A DNA stretch of 64,000 nucleotides, from NCBI GenBank assembly GCA_046595995.1, contig JBKJNB010000034.1:1-64000 (forward strand), read 5' to 3'. This DNA is from JAWXBR01 sp046595995 (GTDB taxonomy: Bacteria; Bacteroidota; Ignavibacteria; Kapaibacteriales; Kapaibacteriaceae). Below are positions 45,333 to 53,779 of this stretch, piece after piece; position 1 is the stretch's first letter, and every line of letters begins with the position of its first letter. The notes beneath the pieces were generated by a model that was given only the letters and a program-made list of their open reading frames with translations, searched no databases and was not told where the DNA came from. A program made the translations under genes and the position numbers.

Positions 45333-46076
45333 ATGGCACAATCACGCATAGAATGGACCGAAGCCACATGGAACCCTTCCGTGGGTTGCAAGAAGGTTTC
45401 GTCTGGTTGCGCTAACTGTTATGCAGAGGTGATGGCGCGTCGTTTACAGGCGATGCGTGCACCAGGGTATGAGCAGGGCTTCGAGTTTCGAACATTACCG
45501 GAACGATTGGATGCACCACGACGAATTAAGAAGCCTACAAAGTTCTTTGTGAATTCGATGAGCGATCTGTTTCATAAAGACATGCCATTCGATTTCCTGG
45601 ACGCTGTGTTCAAAACGATTGTCGAGACGCCACATCACACATACCAGATTCTCACGAAGCGCGATAAAATAATGGTCGAGTACTTTCTTACGCGTAATGT
45701 GCCACACAACGTGTGGTTAGGCGTGAGTGTCGAGAATAGGAAGGTATTGAACCGCATCGACTCTCTTCGTCGTGTAAATGCAAGCATTCGTTTTCTGTCA
45801 GTCGAGCCACTTCTGGAAGACCTTGGGCATGTCGATTTCAGTGGTATACACTGGGTGATTGTAGGAGGAGAGAGTGGAGTTGGTGCCCGTCCGATGAAGA
45901 GGGAGTGGGCCCTAAACGTTCAGCGTCAGTGTGACGAGCAGGACGTCGCCTTTTTCTTCAAACAATGGGGTGCCTGGGGCGAGGACGGGGTGAAGCGCAG
46001 CAAGAAAGCCAACGGACGTCTCCTTGATGATAGAGAATGGAATGCCGAACCTCACATCGCAAGGGTGGCAGTATAA
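45333..46076 (+). CDS. DUF5131 (phage Gp37/Gp68) three-Cys radical-SAM-like protein
   Basis: The product has 247 residues. The start SRIEWTEATWNPSVGCKKVSSGCANCYAE has the CxxxxxxCxxC arrangement that gives the family its 'three-Cys motif', compatible with a 4Fe-4S cluster as in radical SAM proteins. FFVNSMSDLFHKDMP and FLSVEPLLEDLG..WVIVGGESG are further signatures. The family is found in phages and next to tcmP. It is thought to act on a nucleic acid or nucleotide, but no reaction is known. It is the last gene of the cluster. Confidence 0.9.
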   Translation: MAQSRIEWTEATWNPSVGCKKVSSGCANCYAEVMARRLQAMRAPGYEQGFEFRTLPERLDAPRRIKKPTKFFVNSMSDLFHKDMPFDFLDAVFKTIVETPHHTYQILTKRDKIMVEYFLTRNVPHNVWLGVSVENRKVLNRIDSLRRVNASIRFLSVEPLLEDLGHVDFSGIHWVIVGGESGVGARPMKREWALNVQRQCDEQDVAFFFKQWGAWGEDGVKRSKKANGRLLDDREWNAEPHIARVAV

Positions 46077-46173
46077 CCGTCAGCCCCCTTCCCCGACCCC
46101 TACACAATTGCCCAGTGAGTGCGGCGTAATAAATTGCGCGGATTCTTTCTCCACTCAGCAATGACGGAATTCA

Positions 46174-47223
46174 ATGAGCACGGCAAATGAACGACTTTCG
46201 CAACGCCTAAGAGAATTACCATCGGATGTACTTGCCGATGTGCTGTTAAAGCTGACGAAGGGCAACCCGGCGCTGAAACGTGAGCTGGTTGCGCTGACCT
46301 CCGATTCGAAGGAGAAGGTCGGAGCGGTGAAGCGCGCGATTGCAGGAATGCGTCGGTCGAAGACGTTCTACGATAACCACCAGGCTCGAAAACTTCGTGA
46401 CAAACTCGATGTGATGCTATGGCAGATCGACACCATTGCAAAAACGGCACCAAGTAACGCCTTCGAACTGTTGTGCGAGCTGCATGCAAGCGAAGAGCAC
46501 ATAGACGAGAATGTCGATGATAGCATGGACGTAATAGGACAAATCTTTCGAATCTTTATACCCAAACTAGCAGCTTCGATTACTGCGCGCTATCGCGATG
46601 ACGCGCACATGACGAAGTGGCTTAACGTTGCGCTCCAGGAAGACCCCTTCAATTCAGGATGTTATCTCGTTGATGCCATTGCAACCACCGTTCCAGAAGC
46701 CGTCCTCAAGACACTTGCCGACAACATCACCATACGCGTCGACCAACTCCCTCGTATGGAATTCGAAAACAGAAATCTCGCATTCGTACAACGTCGGCTT
46801 CTCGTTGCGCTGGGCGACACAGAGCAGTTCATTGCATGTTGCACGTATAAAGGGAGTATGTCAGAACCAGATGTTGAGACACTCATTCAGATGTACCTCG
46901 ACCACGAGCAAAACGTAAATGCTCAATTCTTGATCGACATGCTAGCGAAGAATCGATCTGCTAGGCTTGAGCTCAGTCGAGGTCCGGCAGTAATAAACAA
47001 ATTGAATTCAAACAATACGAACGGTACATCTCTGTAGACCGCGACGAGTAGCGCGGAGTTCGTCAGTGCATACTATCGCGACCGATTTCTTGCAAAGCCG
47101 AGTGAACAGTCCTTGAAGGCGCTTTGTCGCAATCTTCGCGAAGAAGAAGTAGAGGTGATTCTAGACGAACTCCTAGACGAGATGCAGGAGCTTAGCGCAC
47201 ACAACATGGGCAGACTCCGGTAA
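46174..47223 (+). pseudogene. DUF6880-like paralogue 2: internal TAG and lost C-terminus
   Basis: The N-terminal 287 residues (MSTANERLSQRLRELPSDVLADVLL..) align well with the other family members. An in-frame TAG at 47035-47037 interrupts it. The same frame continues as homologous sequence (AEFVSAYYRDRFLAKPSEQS..LDELLDEMQEL) to a TAA at 47221, where homology stops at a junction with an unrelated gene. Intact members continue roughly another 110 residues. A 287-residue N-terminal fragment could still be made. Confidence 0.82.
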
Positions 47224-47804
47224 AACTTATCGGCTCACACGCAATCGAGCTGTCATCGTCTCAATTCATGACAACGGCCGTGTAGACTCCACCGCAGTTC
47301 CAGTAAACCTCCAAACGTCCTTGGCACGGTGGTCGTGGTCGCACAGCGGACGCGTACTAACGATAGTCAGCGGTGACACGCTCGTATCAATCGATGTCGT
47401 GACAGGCAGCCGATTACGAGAGTACTACGGTGCACCTTGGCACAAGAAGCTTAGCCCCTCCGTCGAAATCCAATGTCTCGTAGCACACGTCGATGGAAGG
47501 CTCGTTGGTTCTCTACCGGGTGGTTGTGTCACAACATTCCCTGGTGTTACGCCGCCTCTAGTGTCATCCATTGCAGATCCTTCACGATCCCTTCGTCCAT
47601 TACAAATTCAGGGCTCCCGCATCGCCGATGCAATTCCGCAATCACGCGTAGCAGTGCACTCTCTCTTAGGCGCTGTTGTCATGGAAGGTGTTATTGATGA
47701 AAGCGGCGCATGGGGACTTTGATGGTAAGGGGCTGCCGCATGGGGCTTATGTCGTGGTGTACTCGACGATCCACGGCGTGCAAAGTGGCCGCTTGCTTAG
47801 ATAA
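47222..47804 (+). pseudogene. C-terminal fragment of a T9SS propeller-like protein
   Basis: The frame from 47222 reads TYRLTRNRAVIVSIHDNGRVD..LARWSWSHSGRVLTIVSGDTLVSIDVVTGSRLREYYGAPW, matching the last ~200 residues of the proteins at 26604 and 47887. It stops at 47722 after AWGL. A shift then restores the sorting-domain end (DGKGLPHGAYVVVYSTIHG..LLR) to a TAA at 47802-47804. The fragment has no start or signal peptide and a frameshift, so it is dead sequence. Confidence 0.85.
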
Positions 47805-47886
47805 GAATTTGTATAGGTCCGTAGTACCGCACGTACCGGTATCTTGCTCTCGATGACAACATTGAATATTGTCTACGGAGTATCCC

Positions 47887-50082
47887 TTGCAGTCGCTTAA
47901 GTGTTCGAACATCATAGCGCTATTGATCGCCTTCACACTTACCATGATGTGCGCGCGCGCGACGGAGTGGCCGACCTTGCGTTATTGGCCCGGGAGTTTC
48001 GCACCGCCAGACGCAGTGCGTTTGTCGAGCGATGGCAAGTACATCACGCTCACGTCACCTTACCATGTCGTGGTGATTGATGTGGAGTCGAAGTTCTGTG
48101 TGTTCACGATGGAGTTTGCCCTAATTGATGGAGTGAACTTCCAGCCGAATTGGCCGAGGCGCATTGCATCAGTGTCGGAATCGGGCGATGAGTTTGTGGT
48201 TGTAGATACAGCCGGACGCGTTGCATGGTACCATGTAGGGAATACACTGCCGTGGAAATCTCATACCATAGGTATTAACCTTTTTGAGCATGTGCGGATG
48301 ATCGACGACACCACCGTCATTGTTGGTAGTCAATACGAAGTGGTTGTGTGCAGAGCAACTGCTGCTCAACCACAGATCGTCAAAACGCAGATTCCCGCCG
48401 AGCAATGGCTGAGAGACTCGCTTGCCTATGTAAAGTATGCAGTACGCGATAGTATAGGTTTTTTCAATCCGTTTGACTCTACATTCCTCTGGGCTACGAA
48501 GGGTGAAGTGTTCGGAGTGGATGAACAGGGTCGCGTAATTGTGTACGTAGACGAATCTGTTTACGCGCACGATGCTAAGTCCGGATTGCGCACGCTGATC
48601 ATCGACTCGCTTCGTTTTCCTAGGCGTCAATTAATTCGCAGAAGATTTCTTCCTATCCATAGAGAAGTCGTCGACTTGCGCGATAACAGCAGAATGCCGA
48701 ATGTGTGGGAGGTAAGGGATGTGCTCGCGAATGGTATGATGATTACGAGCGACAATAACATTCCAACCATCTTTATTGATCGTCTCGGTGGTGAAGCCGA
48801 CACTATCCCGGTGCTAATAGGTCAGCTGTATTCGCACACGCAGGATCCGCTCGACTCGACGATTTATGCTTTTGTCGGAGGCGGGTATGCCAATGGTTTC
48901 GGACAGATTGGAAACTATGCTTCGATAAAACCGAATGCCATTTGGACCCCCGATGCTGGTGGTTACGTAACCACGCTCAGCCCCTTTCGCATGATTCGCG
49001 ACACGGCAGTCGTGTTGTTTACGGTTTCACCGGAAGGCACCAACGGACCCCGCAGCGAAGGATACATGACCTTCGAAGACTTTCACTCCAAAGGTCCAAC
49101 CGCCAAGGTCGCTATTGAACCGCAGACATACAGCAATCTGCGCGAGCACTTCTTTCGGTTTTCACAAGATGGTGACACGCTATCTCTCGCGAGTGACCGC
49201 GTAGACGCAAAAGGCTGCATGCACACTACAACCAATCAGTACCCCATAAACTCGACCGCAACGGGCTTCGTGCCCGGTACGAGGTACTATGTCTTTGCCT
49301 CGAAAAGATTTCACCTATACGACTGCTCAGATGTCATAGCACTGCCATTCAACGTCATCTCGCTCTCACTACATCAAGACCGCGTCGTCGGGCGTGCCGA
49401 TGGTAGTGTCGTCATGGCATCCGTGTCCGCTCCCACGCACCATTACGCAACCGTTGCCTCATCACAACCAAGGCATCACACGTGGTCTCAGGCAGGCACA
49501 ACCTTTCGTTTCACCACAGATATGCGGAGCGTCATCTCGATGTATTCGACTGGCCAAGTGAGGGAGCTGCAACTCCCCGCATCATTTCCTTCTGACTCTG
49601 CTTCTGCATGGTGGTGGTCACATGATGGCAGTGTGGTAACGATCCACTCCATGGATACGATCGTTTCCATCGACGTCGAGACTGGCGATGTCCTCCGAGA
49701 TTACGTCAACATTCCGTGGCGAGCGGGAAATCAGAAATTCTATCAAGTTGTCTATCGAGTGTCAGAACTCGACGCTCGCATCCTCGTCTCAATGCCCAGC
49801 GGCAGCCTTGCCATGGTCCCAGGTCTTGCAATCAACGGCCGCACTTCGGTGCACGAGGAACGGTCGTACGCTGCACACGAACTGAGTCAGGCCCTGACCA
49901 TCAACAACGCTCTCGGCAACAGCGAGGTGCGGATCTACTCCGTTCACGGCATCGAGGTGCAGCGTGCAGTTACCGACGCTAATGGTCACATCACGCTCGC
50001 TGATAAGGGTCTGCCGCATGGGGCTTACGTGGTGGTGTACGAGACAATGCGCAGAGTAATTAGCAGAATGCTACTGCGTTAG
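47887..50082 (+). CDS. Exported beta-propeller-like protein with T9SS tail (copy 2)
   Basis: The product has 731 residues from a TTG at 47887, with GGAG upstream and a clean signal peptide (SNIIALLIAFTLTMMCARA). Propeller-like repeats resemble copy 1 (AVRLSSDGKYITLTSP, ASVSESGDEFVVVDTAGRVAWYHVG). The last ~50 residues (VRIYSVHGIEVQRAVTDANGHITLADKGLPHG..) resemble a T9SS sorting domain. An alternative TTG start at 47869 would add 6 residues. Function unknown. The same gene type also occurs as copy 1 and as the broken fragment just upstream. Confidence 0.8.
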   Translation: MQSLKCSNIIALLIAFTLTMMCARATEWPTLRYWPGSFAPPDAVRLSSDGKYITLTSPYHVVVIDVESKFCVFTMEFALIDGVNFQPNWPRRIASVSESGDEFVVVDTAGRVAWYHVGNTLPWKSHTIGINLFEHVRMIDDTTVIVGSQYEVVVCRATAAQPQIVKTQIPAEQWLRDSLAYVKYAVRDSIGFFNPFDSTFLWATKGEVFGVDEQGRVIVYVDESVYAHDAKSGLRTLIIDSLRFPRRQLIRRRFLPIHREVVDLRDNSRMPNVWEVRDVLANGMMITSDNNIPTIFIDRLGGEADTIPVLIGQLYSHTQDPLDSTIYAFVGGGYANGFGQIGNYASIKPNAIWTPDAGGYVTTLSPFRMIRDTAVVLFTVSPEGTNGPRSEGYMTFEDFHSKGPTAKVAIEPQTYSNLREHFFRFSQDGDTLSLASDRVDAKGCMHTTTNQYPINSTATGFVPGTRYYVFASKRFHLYDCSDVIALPFNVISLSLHQDRVVGRADGSVVMASVSAPTHHYATVASSQPRHHTWSQAGTTFRFTTDMRSVISMYSTGQVRELQLPASFPSDSASAWWWSHDGSVVTIHSMDTIVSIDVETGDVLRDYVNIPWRAGNQKFYQVVYRVSELDARILVSMPSGSLAMVPGLAINGRTSVHEERSYAAHELSQALTINNALGNSEVRIYSVHGIEVQRAVTDANGHITLADKGLPHGAYVVVYETMRRVISRMLLR

Positions 50083-50085
50083 AAA

Positions 50086-50820
50086 TCAGCGGACCACAAA
50101 CACAGCATGGTAAAAAAGGTGAACGTTCAAGACGTCGTCGATGGGATTCGGGTAGACAACCACACCGTTGAGAACGTCTGGCGATGCAGGATTGTGTTCG
50201 CCTTCGTTGCCTGCGTCACCATCGGCGATGTCGGTCGTTTCTTGCATGAGAGTGCGGAATGCATCAAACGTCGTTGAATCCATGAGCCTTGAGTTTAGCT
50301 GATGTGCGAGAGACATCACACCCACTGTTGCATAGCCGCCATTATCACTAATGACGACTGAGGATCCGCTTTCACCAGGAATGCCGAGGTTGTCGGAGGA
50401 GTAGAAGTATTTCGCACCTAGCAGGGTACGTGAGAGTGATTAGGTATTCTTTTGCGGGGCTCATGCGAAGGGTCTTGCCCTTCATCAAACTATCGTGTGG
50501 TAGTTGCGTCGGAAGTTCATCGCGTCCGGGCAATGTCCATCGATTCCACGACGTCGACCCCTGTTTCCATACAATACTTTCAACAACCGGAACAGAATCC
50601 GTGACATTCAGCACGTAGTCGTGCATATACAGGTATCGCTGCCCACAGGATGTATTGGTTAACGCATTCTGATTCCGTCACGCTCGCATGCATACGGCAC
50701 ACGGTATTGGATAACCTCATGAGGAGCTTTCGCTGATCACGACGCGCGACTTGATATTAGCGGTCCCGTACACACGATGATCTCGACACTCATCCGCGTT
50801 GAAATTTTTGCTGGTTAAGT
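50086..50820 (-). pseudogene. Multiply frameshifted exported trypsin-like protein
   Basis: Minus-strand pieces in different frames form one degraded gene. From the 5' side: LTSKNFNADECRDHRVYGTANIKSRVVIS (to ~50725), EVIQYRVPYACERDGIR (to ~50670), TNTSCGQRYLYMHDYVLNVTDSVPVVESIVW..EYLITL (to ~50430), then AKYFYSSDNLGIPGESGSSVVISDNGGYATVGVMSL..VVVYPNPIDDVLNV. GESGS resembles the catalytic-serine motif of trypsin-like peptidases, and VYPNPIDDVLNV is the start of a T9SS sorting domain. At least three frameshifts separate the pieces. Confidence 0.7.
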
Positions 50821-50860
50821 TGCGCGTATGACCCGTCGCCTTACCTATAGCAGACTACTA

Positions 50861-52276
50861 ATGAGCACAGAGGGAGAACGACTTTCGCAGAGACTACGCG
50901 AACTGCCCAGCGATGTGCTGGCAGAGGTCTTGGTCCGTCAGACGAAGGGCAATCCCCGGCTGAGACAAAAGCTGGTGGATTTAACTTCCAGCGAACAAGA
51001 AAAGGCGAGTGGTGTGGTGCGGACTCTTGCCGGTATCCGTCGTGCCAAGCCGGTTCGAGATGAGCTTGAGATTTCGAAGCTCGTAGGTAAACTCATTGGA
51101 GTGCTTGACGCGATTCGTTCTGTGGCTGATACATCGGCCCCAAGGGCCTTCGAGTTGATATGCGAGTTTATCGCACTTGATACCATCATCTTCAGCAGTG
51201 TTGGCAATACGGCGCACATGCTTGAGTACAGTTTTAATGAAGATGCACCACGTCTTGCAGCACATATAGCATTGGGATACAACGACAGCGACCACACGTG
51301 CATGTGCCTGATGCCCCTTCTAGAAGAAGACCCGATCGGTGCACGCTGCTCCCTCATTCAACACTTACATTTAGCGGTTCCCGAATCGGTGATGCGTGCA
51401 GCACTCGACTTTGTTGATGAACGCTTGCAGATGCGGTCGGCAAGCACTAGCTTGGATAGAGCTGACCTGTTTTACGTAAAGCGGGTAATACTCATCGGAC
51501 TTTGCGACACCGACGGATTTATTGCATGGTGCACGCATGCGGGTGTTCTCGATGCTACCGACACGCTTGCTCTGGTGCAGATGTACGTCGACCGTAAAGA
51601 GTACGATCTCGCGCAGCGTTGGCTAAGTACGTTGAAAGCCAACATGAACCTTTTTTCGGAGCGCCATCGGCTGCAGGTTGCAATTAATACCGGTTGCGGA
51701 CGCGAAACGCCCATCAGCTCGTATTACAGCGAGCGTTTCCTCGCTCAACCGAACGCCATGACGTATGCACCACTTGCAAGACACCTGAGTGCTACCGAGC
51801 TCGAAGGCATCCACGACGATTTACAGATGCAAGTCGCGAATGCTCCAAAACTTCTGGCAAGTTCGCTCAAGGTGCTCATTATTGCTGGACGTGGCAAGGC
51901 AGCGGAGGACATGGTTGCAAAGCGCAATACGATGAACGACGCAGACTGTCGGTGGCCCCTCATTGCGAAGTCGTTCGAGGATGCAAACCTTCCTTTCGGT
52001 GCGTGTGTGGCATACCGACTAGCCCTCGACAACATCCTGGAGCGCCGGAACAAAGCGCAGTATTACAATGCAGCAACGTACTACGCGAGTATGTGGGAGC
52101 TAGCACTCAAAGTCACCGACTGGCGCGGCCTGTCCGATCACTCGGCGTACATCGCAGATATCTTCGAGCGCTACGCGGACAGGAAAAATTTTTGGCTCTC
52201 GGCAGAGTACACGCTCACACCTCCAACAGTCTCCCGCTTCACCTTACCGTTGAAGCAACGTCATAAATTTCGCTAG
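50861..52276 (+). CDS. DUF6880-like helical protein (paralogue 3)
   Basis: The product has 471 residues from MSTEGERLSQRLRELPSDVLAEVLV; a start at 50828 would add 11. It shares the family blocks (FELICEFIA near residue 100, DPIGARCSLIQ, YDLAQRWLSTLK, YYSERFLAQPNAM). It is helical throughout, with no zinc-binding cysteines of SWIM type. It is followed after 1 nt by paralogue 4, so the two are a coexpressed tandem pair. It lies head to head with the degraded exported protease. Confidence 0.6.
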   Translation: MSTEGERLSQRLRELPSDVLAEVLVRQTKGNPRLRQKLVDLTSSEQEKASGVVRTLAGIRRAKPVRDELEISKLVGKLIGVLDAIRSVADTSAPRAFELICEFIALDTIIFSSVGNTAHMLEYSFNEDAPRLAAHIALGYNDSDHTCMCLMPLLEEDPIGARCSLIQHLHLAVPESVMRAALDFVDERLQMRSASTSLDRADLFYVKRVILIGLCDTDGFIAWCTHAGVLDATDTLALVQMYVDRKEYDLAQRWLSTLKANMNLFSERHRLQVAINTGCGRETPISSYYSERFLAQPNAMTYAPLARHLSATELEGIHDDLQMQVANAPKLLASSLKVLIIAGRGKAAEDMVAKRNTMNDADCRWPLIAKSFEDANLPFGACVAYRLALDNILERRNKAQYYNAATYYASMWELALKVTDWRGLSDHSAYIADIFERYADRKNFWLSAEYTLTPPTVSRFTLPLKQRHKFR

Positions 52277-52277
52277 T

Positions 52278-53672
52278 ATGAGCAAGGCCACCGACAAGCT
52301 GTTTCAACGTCTGCGCAATCTTCCGAGCGATGTGCTTGCAGATATACTCCTGGACCTAACGCACGACAAGCCTTTGCTGAAAAACGAGTTGGTAATCCTG
52401 ACTTCCGACAGCACCGAAATAACGAGTACCATAAAGCGTTCGATTGCGGGACTCAAACGGTCGACTGCGTTTCACGACTACAGCAAGGCTAAAAAGTACA
52501 AGAACAAACTCGAAGACATCCTCAAACAGATTGCATCGGTTTCCGAATCATCGCCCGCAAAAGCCTTCGAGCTTGTCTGCGAGTTCATGACCATCGACGG
52601 CGTGACACTTGACAATGTCGACGACAGCTCGGGCTATGTTGGCGATGTGTTTCGCGTCGCTGCCCCAGCACTTGCAGCAAAGATTGCAATGCGCAACACC
52701 GATGACGTCCACATGGCCAAGTGGCTATGCACAGCTCTGAATGAAGACCCCTTCAATGCGCGGTGTTACTTCGTCGACGCATTGGCAACTGCTGTTCCGG
52801 AGTCCGTCATGCAAGCGGCGCACGACTACGTCACCCCGCGTGTCGAAAGCACACCACGCAACGACCTCTACGAAGACCGTCAGCTTGCATTCGTACTGCG
52901 CTCCATCATTGTCGCCCTGGGCAACATCGAACGCTACCTAGACTTCTGTACACACAATGGTGAGATCTCTTCAACGGACATCCTTGCCGTGGTACAAATG
53001 CACATCGATCACGAACAGTTCGAAGCCGCAGACAAGTGGCTCGACAGGCTTACCATCGACCGCAATGCAGACCACGGACGCATCTTTCAACTGCACATGA
53101 TTATCGACAAAGCGCTGGGCCGCACAGCACGCGTAAAAGAACACGTCCGCAACCGATTCCTCGCCCAACCCTCGCAGCAGTCGTTCATCCAAGCCTCTGA
53201 ACACCTCTCCGAAGCAGAAACACAAAGAATGCTCGACGCCCTCATGTTACAGGTTCAAATCACAAAGCCCCTTCACCTTTCAGCGTTGTTACACCTCATC
53301 ACCATTGGTAAGGGGGCTGAGCTCGAGGGGCTTGTAGCGAACTACAAGTCTGATGACCATTACGACTTCTACGCATGGTCGAACATCGCCAGAGCGTTCG
53401 AGAAAGCGCACCTTCCCCTCAGCGCCTCTGTTGTTTTTCGCACGTTGCTCGATGACATTCTGAGTCACGCGCGTTCCAACGCTTATCACATCGCGGTTTA
53501 CTATTATGGTACGTTGTGGACACTTTCCTCCCACGTTCATGATTGGCGCGGTCTTCCCGACAACGATACGTACATGGCCACCGTTGCGAACGCACACTCC
53601 GCCAAATCAAGCTTCTGGATGCTAGCCGAAGGCACCCCGAAACCTCCACGTGTTTCAAAGTTCAAACTGTAG
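52278..53672 (+). CDS. DUF6880-like helical protein (paralogue 4)
   Basis: The product has 464 residues and starts MSKATDKLFQRLRNLPSDVLADILLDLTHD. The same blocks as the other copies are present (AFELVCEFMT, LNEDPFNARCYFVDALATAVPE, RNRFLAQPSQQS). Of the set, its middle is closest to the broken paralogue 2 (EDPFNxxCYxVDAxATxVPE in both). It is tandem with paralogue 3 and convergent with the RNase R gene 107 nt downstream. Function unknown. Confidence 0.6.
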   Translation: MSKATDKLFQRLRNLPSDVLADILLDLTHDKPLLKNELVILTSDSTEITSTIKRSIAGLKRSTAFHDYSKAKKYKNKLEDILKQIASVSESSPAKAFELVCEFMTIDGVTLDNVDDSSGYVGDVFRVAAPALAAKIAMRNTDDVHMAKWLCTALNEDPFNARCYFVDALATAVPESVMQAAHDYVTPRVESTPRNDLYEDRQLAFVLRSIIVALGNIERYLDFCTHNGEISSTDILAVVQMHIDHEQFEAADKWLDRLTIDRNADHGRIFQLHMIIDKALGRTARVKEHVRNRFLAQPSQQSFIQASEHLSEAETQRMLDALMLQVQITKPLHLSALLHLITIGKGAELEGLVANYKSDDHYDFYAWSNIARAFEKAHLPLSASVVFRTLLDDILSHARSNAYHIAVYYYGTLWTLSSHVHDWRGLPDNDTYMATVANAHSAKSSFWMLAEGTPKPPRVSKFKL

Positions 53673-53779
53673 TTGCTAGTCGGTCAAGTCGCGGTACAGC
53701 TAATGGTAATCCTACAATGAAAAGTACGACTTCACGCGGAGCTTCACACGAACAGATGCAGCCACCGTAGAGGACTAGG

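Noticed and set aside
35409..46076. Prophage or integrative element carrying the restriction cluster
   Set aside because: No integrase, transposase, phage structural gene or attachment-site repeat is visible; the only tRNA (13911) is more than 20 kb away.
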